DNA of 64,000 bases, from assembly GCF_020524005.1 (NCBI RefSeq), contig NZ_JAIVKK010000001.1, positions 620,001 to 684,000 of the forward strand, given 5' to 3'. The translations under genes and the position numbers were made by a program. Below the pieces are notes generated by a model that was given only the letters and a program-made list of their open reading frames with translations, searched no databases and was not told the origin of the DNA. Source of the DNA: Microbulbifer aggregans. GTDB lineage: Bacteria; Pseudomonadota; Gammaproteobacteria; Pseudomonadales; Cellvibrionaceae. This document shows, one piece after another, positions 17,163-25,267 of this stretch. Position 1 is the first letter of the stretch, and every line of letters starts with the position of its first letter.

Positions 17163-20102
17163 ATGCATCGCACCAAAATCGCACTGGCTTTCGCTGCAGC
17201 GCTCCTCGCGGCCTGCAGTAAAGGTCCCGAGGACACCAACTCGACAGCTACTGACGCGGCCGCAGAAATCCAAAACACCTTGCCTTCCGGTGTCACACTG
17301 GTCGAAACATTCGACGGCAATGGCGCCGAAATAGCCATTCCGTACAGCAAATACAAACTGGAAAACGGCCTGACCGTTGTGCTCCACGAAGATCACTCCG
17401 ATCCCCTGGTGCATGTGGATGTGACCTATCACGTAGGCTCCAACCGGGAAGACCCGGGCCGCTCCGGCTTTGCCCACTTCTTTGAACACATGATGTTCCA
17501 GGGCTCGGTCAACGTGGCGGATGAAGAACATTTCCGTATCATTCAGGAAGCCGGCGGCACGCTGAACGGCACCACCAATACCGACCGTACCAACTATTAC
17601 GAAACAGTACCGGCCAACCAGCTGGAAACCGTGTTGTGGCTGGAATCGGACCGCATGGGTGTATTCCTCGACGCGGTCACCGAGGAAAAATTTGAAGTAC
17701 AGCGCGAGACGGTGAAAAACGAACGCGGCCAGCGCGTCGACAACCGCCCATACGGCCGCGCACTGGAAACCATGTTCGCCGCCACCTACCCGGACGGCCA
17801 CCCCTATTCCTGGCCGGTGATCGGCTGGCTCGAAGACCTGGACCGTGCCGACCTCAATGATCTCAAGCGCTTCTTCCTGCGCTGGTATGGCCCCAACAAC
17901 GCAACCCTGACCATCGGCGGCGACCTCGACAAGGCGCAGACCCTTGAGTGGGTAAACAAGTATTTCGGCTCCATTCCGGCAGGCCCGGAAGTCGAGAACC
18001 TGCCCAAGCAGCCCGCCACCCTCGAGGCGGATCGCTACGTCACTCTGGAAGACAATATTCACCTGCCGGCACTGGCGATGATGATTCCCACCGTGCACAG
18101 CAACCACCCGGATGAACCCGCCCTGGATACCGCGGCGCAGATCCTCGGCCAGGGCCAGGACTCCATGCTCTACCAACGCCTGGTGCAGACCGGTCGCGCG
18201 GTATCAGCCAGTGTCAGCCATTCCTGTAAGGAACTGGCGTGCGAGATGTGGTTTATCGTGATCCAGAACCCGGCTTCCGGCGAATCACTGGCGGAAATGG
18301 AAAAAGCCGTGCGTGAAACCCTGGTCGAGTTCGCCGAGCGCGGCGTTACCGAAGATGACCTGGTGAAGTTCAAAGCCGGGTATGAGTCCGGCCGGGTCTT
18401 TGGCCTGGAGTCTGTCGCGGGCAAGGTATCCACTCTGGCCGCATTCGAGACGTTTACCGGCAGCCCGAAAGGCATTGACGAAGAAATCAAAGCCTACCTG
18501 TCTGTTGCAACCGACGATGTCACCCGCGTATTCGACCAGTACATCGCTAAAAAACCGGCTGTGCTACTGAGCGTAGTGCCCAACGGCAAACCGGAACTGG
18601 CGGCGGCTGAGCAAAACTACGAGTGGAAGCGTACCATTCCTGAGAGCTACGCCGACGAAAGCGAAGCGCTGGCCCTGCGCCCGGCGAAAGACAATTTCGA
18701 CCGCAGCGTACAGCCCACTCCTGGTGTGAACCCGCAGGTGGAACTGCCGGCAATCAAAGACGGCAAGCTGGCAAATGGTGTACGCCTGCTGGCGGTACAG
18801 AACGACGAAACCCCCACGGTTACCGTACAGGCGGTCTTCGATTTCGGCCAGAACGATGAGCCGCGCGGCAAAGCCGGTCTCTCTTCGCTGATGATTTCGC
18901 TCATGGGCGAGGCCACCACGGAACGCAGCGCTGCCGAGTTCACCGAAGCCCTCAAGCGCCTTGGCGCCGGTGTAAGCATGAGCGCCGGCAAATATGAAAC
19001 GACTGTCAGCCTGAACGTCCTGGCAAAACATCTCGATGAAGCCGTGCCACTGATGATGGAGCGCATCCTTCAACCGGCATTCACCGAAGAAGATTTCGCC
19101 CGCATCAAGCAGCAGACCATCGAAGGACTGCAACAGGCGCGCAAAACACCTCAGGGACTGGCGACCCGCGCGGTGGGTGCCGTAATGCGCGGTCAGGAGC
19201 ATCCGCTCAGCTTCCCGTCTGCCGGCCTCCCGGGCACCGTGGCCAATATCACCCTCGATGACATCAAGGGATTCTACAAAGCGCACTTCCCCGCACACCT
19301 GAGCGGCGTAACGGTGAGCAGCAGCGTGCCCCACGACACCATTGTCAAAGCGCTGGACGGTCTGGCGAAACTGGAAGTGTCCCATCCCGCACGACCGGCT
19401 GTTGCCCTGCAAAAGCCGGAGATCAAGGGCCGCACGGTTTACCTCGTTAACAAGGAAGGGGCCGCCCAATCGAGCCTGCGTATCGGCCAACCCGGCCTGC
19501 CCTACGACGCCCTTGGCGACTACTACCTGGCGTACCTGGGCAACTTCCCGCTGGGTGGCAACTTCAACAGCCGTATCAACCTGAACCTGCGTGAAGACAA
19601 GGGCTACACCTATGGTGCCCGCACCTATCTGCTGGGCGAGCCTCAGGACGGCATGTACCTGTTCAGCTCGGAAGTGAAAAAGGAAGCTACTGCAGATGCG
19701 CTGAAAGAGGTTCTCACTGAAATGGAAACCTTTGACAGCAAAGGCATGACCGAGACCGAATTCAGCTACCTGCGCTCGGCTATCGGCCAGCAGGAAGCCC
19801 GCAATTACGAGACGCCGGATGCGAAACTCGGCCTGCTCGGTAACATCCTGCGCTACGATCTGCCACTGGATTACCGTTCCCAGCAGAACGCCATTCTGAA
19901 GGAAACGGATCGCAAGACCCTGAACAAGGTCATCACCGGCCTGCTCGATCCGCAGAACCTTGCCTTGATTGTGGTGGGCGATGCCGCGACCATCCGCAAA
20001 GATCTGGAAGCTTTGGACATCTCCATTGTTGAGCTGGACGAAGATGGTTACGTGAAGGAAGCCGAGGAAGCGGCTGAAGGTGCGGAAGCAGCCAGTCTCT
20101 GA
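17163..20102 (+). CDS. M16 family zinc peptidase, lipoprotein
   Basis: Large pitrilysin-type metallopeptidase, 979 residues, likely anchored to an envelope membrane and facing the periplasm. A lipoprotein signal ends in LLAAC at Cys19. The N-terminal M16 domain has the inverted zinc motif HFFEH within GFAHFFEHMMFQGS, with the distal Glu region VQRETVKNERGQ. A second, inactive M16 half follows, with the swapped lid motif ITLDDIKGFYKAHFP and LREDKGYTYGARTY. Two fused halves are the usual form for this clade. It is a single gene closed by the terminator at 20146-20175. Confidence 0.93.
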   Translation: MHRTKIALAFAAALLAACSKGPEDTNSTATDAAAEIQNTLPSGVTLVETFDGNGAEIAIPYSKYKLENGLTVVLHEDHSDPLVHVDVTYHVGSNREDPGRSGFAHFFEHMMFQGSVNVADEEHFRIIQEAGGTLNGTTNTDRTNYYETVPANQLETVLWLESDRMGVFLDAVTEEKFEVQRETVKNERGQRVDNRPYGRALETMFAATYPDGHPYSWPVIGWLEDLDRADLNDLKRFFLRWYGPNNATLTIGGDLDKAQTLEWVNKYFGSIPAGPEVENLPKQPATLEADRYVTLEDNIHLPALAMMIPTVHSNHPDEPALDTAAQILGQGQDSMLYQRLVQTGRAVSASVSHSCKELACEMWFIVIQNPASGESLAEMEKAVRETLVEFAERGVTEDDLVKFKAGYESGRVFGLESVAGKVSTLAAFETFTGSPKGIDEEIKAYLSVATDDVTRVFDQYIAKKPAVLLSVVPNGKPELAAAEQNYEWKRTIPESYADESEALALRPAKDNFDRSVQPTPGVNPQVELPAIKDGKLANGVRLLAVQNDETPTVTVQAVFDFGQNDEPRGKAGLSSLMISLMGEATTERSAAEFTEALKRLGAGVSMSAGKYETTVSLNVLAKHLDEAVPLMMERILQPAFTEEDFARIKQQTIEGLQQARKTPQGLATRAVGAVMRGQEHPLSFPSAGLPGTVANITLDDIKGFYKAHFPAHLSGVTVSSSVPHDTIVKALDGLAKLEVSHPARPAVALQKPEIKGRTVYLVNKEGAAQSSLRIGQPGLPYDALGDYYLAYLGNFPLGGNFNSRINLNLREDKGYTYGARTYLLGEPQDGMYLFSSEVKKEATADALKEVLTEMETFDSKGMTETEFSYLRSAIGQQEARNYETPDAKLGLLGNILRYDLPLDYRSQQNAILKETDRKTLNKVITGLLDPQNLALIVVGDAATIRKDLEALDISIVELDEDGYVKEAEEAAEGAEAASL

Positions 20103-20116
20103 TTTCCCACCTCTGA

Positions 20117-20136
20117 ATCCCCGCCTGCGCGGGGAT
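20117..20136. repeat. REP-like palindrome
   Basis: ATCCCCGC-CTGC-GCGGGGAT, flanked by GA and GACA, forms a tight eight-base-pair stem. It resembles the short ATTCCCGC...GCGGGAAT elements scattered between genes in many proteobacterial genomes. Only this copy was noticed in the window. Confidence 0.5.
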
Positions 20137-20145
20137 GACAGACGT

Positions 20146-20175
20146 AAAAAAGCCCGCTAATTAGCGGGCTTTTTT
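20146..20175. terminator. Bidirectional Rho-independent terminator
   Basis: A perfect 30-base palindrome: six A, GCCCGCTAA, its complement TTAGCGGGC, and six T. It serves the convergent M16 peptidase gene (plus) and ycaO gene (minus), with a T-run on both strands. Confidence 0.92.
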
Positions 20176-20198
20176 ACTGCCGTCCAAATATTCAAGTT

Positions 20199-22397
20199 TC
20201 AGCCGGCGTACTTGGCCGCCCGCGCTGCATGCAGCTTTTTATAGCTCTCGATCAGGCGCAGGTGCTTATCCAGCCCTTCGAGCTGCATATTGGTCGGCGT
20301 CAGCCCATGGAAACGCAGGCTGCCATCCACGGAGCCGACCACCGCTTTCATATTCTCCTCGCCGAACATACGCTGTAGATTCACGATGTAATCGTCCAGC
20401 ACAAGCTCATCATCCAGCGTAATCTCGAGAACCGCGCGTACTGCCTGATAGAACAGGCCACGCTCGACCGTGTTGTCGTTGTACTGCAGGAAACTTTCCA
20501 CCAGCTCCAGCGCTTCTTCGTGCCGCTGCAATGCCAGATAAATCAGCAGCTTCAGTTCCAGCACGGTCAGCTGACCCCACACCGTGTTCTCGTCAAACTC
20601 GACACCAATCAGGGTGATAATGGTCTCGTAGTTATCGATCTGGCTCTCCTCCAGGCGCTCCACCAGATCTTCCAGCTGATCCTCGTCGAGCGAGTGCAGA
20701 TTGAGGATGTCTTCGCGGTAATCCAGGGCCTTGTTGGTGTTGTCCCAGATCAGGTCTTCCACCGGATACACTTCCGAGTACCCGGGCACCAGGATCCGGC
20801 AGGCCGGCGCACCCAGTGCTTCATAGGTGGCCACATACACTTCCTTGCCCATCTCCGAGAGAATGTTGAACAGGTCCGTGGCCTCTTCCGCATTGGTTTC
20901 CGAATGGTTGCCGGTAAAGTCCCACTCCACAAACTCGTAATCCGAGCTGGCGCTGAAGAAACGCCACGACACCACCCCGGTGGAGTCAATAAAGTGCTCC
21001 ACAAAGTTCTGCGGCTCGGTAACCTCCAGACTGTTGAACGTGGGCGGCGGTACATCGTTCAGGCCCTCGAAGCTGCGGCCCTGCATGAGTTCGGTAAGAC
21101 TGCGTTCCAGTGCCACATGGAAACTGGGGTGCGCACCGAAGGATGCAAATACACCACCGGTGCGCGGATTCATCAGGGTCACACACATCACCGGGAACTG
21201 CCCCCCCAGAGAGGCATCCTTCACCAGAATCGGGAAACCCTGCTTCTCAAGCTCCTCAATACCCTCAATAATCGCCGGATATTTTTCCAGTACTTCGCGG
21301 GGCACATCCGGCAATGCGATTTCCTGTTCGAGAATCTCCTTCTTCACAGCCCGCTCAAAGATCTCCGACAGGCACTGCACTTCCGCCTCATACAGCGTAT
21401 TACCAGCGCTCATACCGTTGCTGAGAAACAGGTTCTCGATCAGATTGGAGGGAAAATACACCACCTCGCCATCCGACTGGCGCACAAACGGCAGCGAACA
21501 GATACCGCGATCCGCCCGGCCGGAATTGGTATCAACCAGATTGGAGCCACCCAGTTCACCATCGGGGTTGTAGATAGCCAGGGTGTAGTCATCCAGAATA
21601 CCTGCCGGCAGCGCGTCGTCGTCTTCCAGCGCAAACCACTTTTCGTTCGGGTAATGCACGAACTCCGCATTGGCGATTTCCTCACCAAAATACTGGTCGT
21701 TATAGAAGAAGTTGCAGTTCAGGCGTTCGATAAATTCGCCCAGGGCCGAACACAGGGCGCTCTCCTTGGTGGCACCCTTGCCGTTGGTAAAGCACATGGG
21801 CGAAGCCGTATCGCGGATATGCAGCGACCATACGTGGGGCACGATATTGCGCCAGGAGGCGATCTCGATCTTCATCCCCAGATCCGCCAGGATCCTGGTC
21901 ATATTGGCGATGGTCTGCTCCAGCGGCAGATCCTTGCCCTCAATAAACGTCTGGTGCTCGGCATCCGGCGCGACCATCAGCAGGGCCTGAGCATCTTCCG
22001 CCAGGTTTTCCACCGTCTCGATCTGGAAATCCGGACCGGTCTGGATCACCTTCTTCACCGTACAGCGGTCAATGGAACGCAGGATACCCTGCCGGTCCTT
22101 CTCGGAAATATCTTCCGGCAGCTCCACCTGGATCTTGAAGATCTGGTTATAGCGGTTCTCCGGATCGACGATATTGTTCTGGGACAGGCGGATGTTGTCC
22201 GTCGGGATATCGCGTGAAAGGCAGTAAACCCGCACAAAATACGCCGCACACAGCGCAGAAGACGCCAGGAAATAGTCAAACGGACTCGGCGCCGAGCCAT
22301 CTCCCTTATACCGGATAGGCTGGTCCGTAATGACCGTAAAGTCGTCGAACTTGGCTTCAAGTCGCAGGTTATCGAGGAAGTTGACGTTGATTTCCAT
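20199..22397 (-). CDS. ycaO: OsmC-YcaO fusion protein (ribosomal S12 methylthiolation accessory factor type)
   Basis: YcaO-superfamily ATP-dependent enzyme; E. coli YcaO assists RimO in beta-methylthiolation of ribosomal protein S12. Here an OsmC-like domain (residues about 1-130, Cys in SSALCAAYF and IDRCTVKKVI) precedes the YcaO domain (about 160-560). The YcaO part shows ATP/Mg-binding acidic motifs: ALGEFIERLN, NTLYEAEVQCLSEIFERAV and HPSFHVALERSLTELMQG. A helical, TPR-like C-terminus follows. The fusion is a known architecture, longer than the 586-residue E. coli protein. The ATG at 22397 is preferred; a TTG at 22427 would add ten residues. No peptide precursor gene is adjacent, arguing against a natural-product role. 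Confidence 0.88.
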   Translation of the reverse strand: MEINVNFLDNLRLEAKFDDFTVITDQPIRYKGDGSAPSPFDYFLASSALCAAYFVRVYCLSRDIPTDNIRLSQNNIVDPENRYNQIFKIQVELPEDISEKDRQGILRSIDRCTVKKVIQTGPDFQIETVENLAEDAQALLMVAPDAEHQTFIEGKDLPLEQTIANMTRILADLGMKIEIASWRNIVPHVWSLHIRDTASPMCFTNGKGATKESALCSALGEFIERLNCNFFYNDQYFGEEIANAEFVHYPNEKWFALEDDDALPAGILDDYTLAIYNPDGELGGSNLVDTNSGRADRGICSLPFVRQSDGEVVYFPSNLIENLFLSNGMSAGNTLYEAEVQCLSEIFERAVKKEILEQEIALPDVPREVLEKYPAIIEGIEELEKQGFPILVKDASLGGQFPVMCVTLMNPRTGGVFASFGAHPSFHVALERSLTELMQGRSFEGLNDVPPPTFNSLEVTEPQNFVEHFIDSTGVVSWRFFSASSDYEFVEWDFTGNHSETNAEEATDLFNILSEMGKEVYVATYEALGAPACRILVPGYSEVYPVEDLIWDNTNKALDYREDILNLHSLDEDQLEDLVERLEESQIDNYETIITLIGVEFDENTVWGQLTVLELKLLIYLALQRHEEALELVESFLQYNDNTVERGLFYQAVRAVLEITLDDELVLDDYIVNLQRMFGEENMKAVVGSVDGSLRFHGLTPTNMQLEGLDKHLRLIESYKKLHAARAAKYAG

Positions 22398-22620
22398 AGG
22401 GACTACCCGGGTGTGAGAATTTGGCAAGCCGCAGGGGCGAGGCGCGGCATTATCCAGAATTTAGGGTAGTTCGTCTCGTCCAATTTGAGGAAGCGGTATA
22501 GATGGCGCGCGATGTTCAAACGCGACAGAGAGGCGGACCTGATATCACTATTTGCTTAAAGCACATAGTCGCGCGCGGAAGCATCGAGGCACGCCCTGCT
22601 CCACGCGCGCAACGACCGAA

Positions 22621-23103
22621 CTAGGCTGCAGCCACCAATAGTTTGGACAATTCTTCATCCGAAGAATCAACAGCACGCGCAAAGTCCCACTGTTTCCTGG
22701 CCGCATTCAGCATTATGCCGAGGACACATTTAATGGCCACATACTCCGCCGACTCCGGCAGATAAGGGATATTGATTTTCTCATTGGCCAGTTTTGACAG
22801 GCGCCCCAATAGGCGACTGGCTTCCTGATCACTGATGCCATTTTCCAGACTACGGAACAAATCGTAGATCTCATTTGGCAAATTATCATAAAGAAATGTG
22901 TCAATTTTAAGCACGACCTTGATAAAGATCTTCTCCTCCCACATTTCGCTGGCGATCGGGATATCAATTTTTGCGTTCAAAACCTGAGCCAGCGCCTTGA
23001 CCTCTACCTCGGTCATTTTCATACGCCTTTCTGGCGGCGCAAAATATTCGTCCAGCAACCCCTTAAATTCTTCTTCAGTAAGTTCACTTATTATTGACGG
23101 CAT
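22621..23103 (-). CDS. Hypothetical 160-residue helical protein
   Basis: I recognise no family. The protein is soluble, with no signal peptide or membrane helix, and is rich in acidic and Leu residues in an all-helical pattern (ISELTEEEFKGLLDEYF, FIKVVLKIDTFLYDNLPNEI). A strong GGAGGGA site lies ahead of the ATG, supporting a real gene. Base composition is lower in GC than the neighbouring ycaO gene. It stands alone, with over 200 non-coding bases on each side. Confidence 0.7.
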   Translation of the reverse strand: MPSIISELTEEEFKGLLDEYFAPPERRMKMTEVEVKALAQVLNAKIDIPIASEMWEEKIFIKVVLKIDTFLYDNLPNEIYDLFRSLENGISDQEASRLLGRLSKLANEKINIPYLPESAEYVAIKCVLGIMLNAARKQWDFARAVDSSDEELSKLLVAAA

Positions 23104-23349
23104 AACGCTCCCTCCATTGGACCAAGGACTAATGATTAACCAACGTCAGTTATTGACCGCGTGAATATGATTTCCAAGTACCGCGAAGTCAACGATAAAT
23201 AATTTCGAGAACTTAAAAACACCGCGGAACGGGCGCGATAATAAAGCCTTCAACTTTCTATCATTGGCACAAATGCTAATTCACTCTGACGTCAACGGCA
23301 GCCCCCGCGAATGGCCAGAGGACAATAAATACACGGCAAACAATAGTTC

Positions 23350-24429
23350 TTATTTTTCGTAACCTGTCATTTCCAAATAGCCTTCACCCTTGTGGGTACC
23401 GCCAACAGTGACCGGGCCTTCCCAATAGCGCAAGGCTCCCGGATTCCAGTAGTCACCGGCCCAGGACTGGATTTTGAGATCCAAACCTGCCGATGGTATT
23501 TGCAATTGCCAGACGACAGGAACCCGCCCGAAGCGACTAGTCCGGTAATCGATTGGCTCAAGGGTGAATTCATTGGCCCCCAGAGTGCGGGCACGGGCAT
23601 CGGCGGCGACCAGGGTACCCGAATAAAAGTCCTCTGCGCCGCGTACACGGAATGCCATCAGGTGGCGGCCGTCGTCCAGGTGCAGCGCCAGCCAGTCCCA
23701 ACCTTGCTGATCCGCATTCAGGTACTGACTGCTCCATTCGCGGTCGAACCACCCTTTTCCTTTCACCTGGAACCGCTCGCCACCAACTTCCACCTCGCCG
23801 TCTATCACCAGATAAGGGTAACTGAAATACATTGATCCCCGGCCATCGGCCGATTTGGCACTAAAGCCCTGCTCGCCATTTAGAATTGCCGGCAGGCGCG
23901 GTTGCAGATTGAGGTGATAACGGAAGCCTTCGCCATCCACAGTCAGAGTCCAGTTAGCATCATCGACACTTTGCAGTTGCCAATGATCAATCCAAGCACT
24001 GAACGGTTGCACGGTAACCCCAGCCTGGCCGGTACCACCACGCGCTGAACGATTGGCGAAGCGGTGATCGTTCGGAACACTGAGGGCTGCGTGTGCCAGC
24101 CAGATCTCATTGTTGTACCAACCCGGTTTTGGTTCTGTGTAGGGCCCGGGTTTGAGCCCGCTACGGAACAAAGTCCATTGCACTCCGAATGGCTCACCAT
24201 CGGTGCTTTGCAGGTTGGCTGTGAGATACCACCATTCGAGGCGATATTCGGGATGGGGAGCGAGATCCTGCGGTAGTTTGACCGTCACGCCCTGTTGGGC
24301 CTGGCGAAACCCCTGCGGCAGATCCCGCAGGGCATCGAACGAATCTTTTGGAGCGGTTTCTTTTGTACAATTCGCGAGAATTAGATAAAGCGAAAGCATG
24401 CACCCAAACATCAATGCTTTCTTACTCAT
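23350..24429 (-). CDS. AttH/CrtC-like lipocalin-domain protein
   Basis: Predicted envelope protein with a double lipocalin-like fold as in AttH and carotenoid hydratase CrtC N-terminal domains. The hallmark EWWYLTANL follows near residue 65, and KGWFDREWSSQYL and WDWLALHLDDGR are further family motifs. The N-terminus is hydrophobic and ends LANC; if this is a lipobox, the Asn before Cys is atypical. It belongs with the permease and ATPase at 25268-28353, matching the attE-F-G-H arrangement of an ABC system with an accessory lipocalin. The substrate is unknown. No catalytic role can be assigned. Confidence 0.8.
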   Translation of the reverse strand: MSKKALMFGCMLSLYLILANCTKETAPKDSFDALRDLPQGFRQAQQGVTVKLPQDLAPHPEYRLEWWYLTANLQSTDGEPFGVQWTLFRSGLKPGPYTEPKPGWYNNEIWLAHAALSVPNDHRFANRSARGGTGQAGVTVQPFSAWIDHWQLQSVDDANWTLTVDGEGFRYHLNLQPRLPAILNGEQGFSAKSADGRGSMYFSYPYLVIDGEVEVGGERFQVKGKGWFDREWSSQYLNADQQGWDWLALHLDDGRHLMAFRVRGAEDFYSGTLVAADARARTLGANEFTLEPIDYRTSRFGRVPVVWQLQIPSAGLDLKIQSWAGDYWNPGALRYWEGPVTVGGTHKGEGYLEMTGYEK

Positions 24430-24501
24430 TGCTCCGCAACTCTGGTTTTGCGTGATAGAGATTCTGTGACGGCAAACAGCATATATAAACGCGTTGATTT
24501 C

Positions 24502-24999
24502 CTACGACGCGGGAGACTCAACCTTTGACTGGCCATTATGCACCCACTGGCTCGCCTTTTGCCTTCTGGGTAGCGTTGACCGAATAATCGCGATAGCTGC
24601 CCCGCCAAACCCATACGTCGTAATGATAAAACTCGTTCTAATGGCGTAATGCAATATTTGATTTGCCAGTGAATCAGGCAAAAATACCTCGGAGCCAGGA
24701 TCAGTGGTCGGTGCCATCGCAAATACAATGAAAATACCGGAGTTGGTAAAGGCTCCAATCACCATCGCCCATCGAATATGCCTGGCCAGAGATATTCGCA
24801 GTGCGGATACCCCCAAAATGAGAGCACTCATCAAAAGAAAATCCAAATGCGCTTGCAATACACGCTCAGGATTGCCCGGGAATATGGCTTTTATAAAACC
24901 AACCCCGTTATATACGCCGATAAGACACCAGGCGAGTGCAAGTCCTACAATGATATACGAGCCTGCCCCACGTAAGAGTAATTTATCGTTGTTCTCCAT
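24502..24999 (-). CDS. Four-helix membrane protein, function unknown
   Basis: Four predicted transmembrane segments (residues about 12-36, 48-68, 76-96, 118-138) make up most of the 165 residues. The second helix contains AHLDFLLMSALILGVS. A His-Leu-acidic start to helix two recalls small hydroxylaminobenzene mutase-type membrane proteins, but this is only a resemblance by eye. It sits between the AttH-like gene and the permease, all on the minus strand, 268 bases from the permease and 72 from attH. Co-transcription with attH is plausible. Confidence 0.7.
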   Translation of the reverse strand: MENNDKLLLRGAGSYIIVGLALAWCLIGVYNGVGFIKAIFPGNPERVLQAHLDFLLMSALILGVSALRISLARHIRWAMVIGAFTNSGIFIVFAMAPTTDPGSEVFLPDSLANQILHYAIRTSFIITTYGFGGAAIAIIRSTLPRRQKASQWVHNGQSKVESPAS

Positions 25000-25267
25000 G
25001 CGTTTACCCGATGTATTAGTCTATTGAATTAATTACTGCAATTTATTCCCAATAAAAAGTGTGGATCGCACCTATTAACGCAGGGGCTACCCCCATACTA
25101 TTTGAAGATTTTTTTCACTTGAAGCATTAGCTATATCTTTTACACATATAGCAGTATGGTAAGGCGCCATATCGCGATTCTTGTCATTAGCAGAACCTGT
25201 CAATCAGAAATATTCTCCCGTTCACTGATTCGGAATAGACACCAGCTGCGTGTTCGGATTGCTCTCC

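Noticed and set aside
17109..18176. 355-codon minus-strand frame
   Set aside because: Antisense to the M16 peptidase, with the His/Val/Gly-rich composition typical of a shadow frame.
20520..22217. Long 565-codon open frame on the plus strand
   Set aside because: It lies entirely antisense to the well-supported OsmC-YcaO gene and its product has no family features; it is a shadow of that gene's codon use.
22502..22624. 40-codon ORF with a GAGGAA site upstream
   Set aside because: Basic, low-complexity product, overlap with the end of the hypothetical gene, and no recognisable feature; likely chance.
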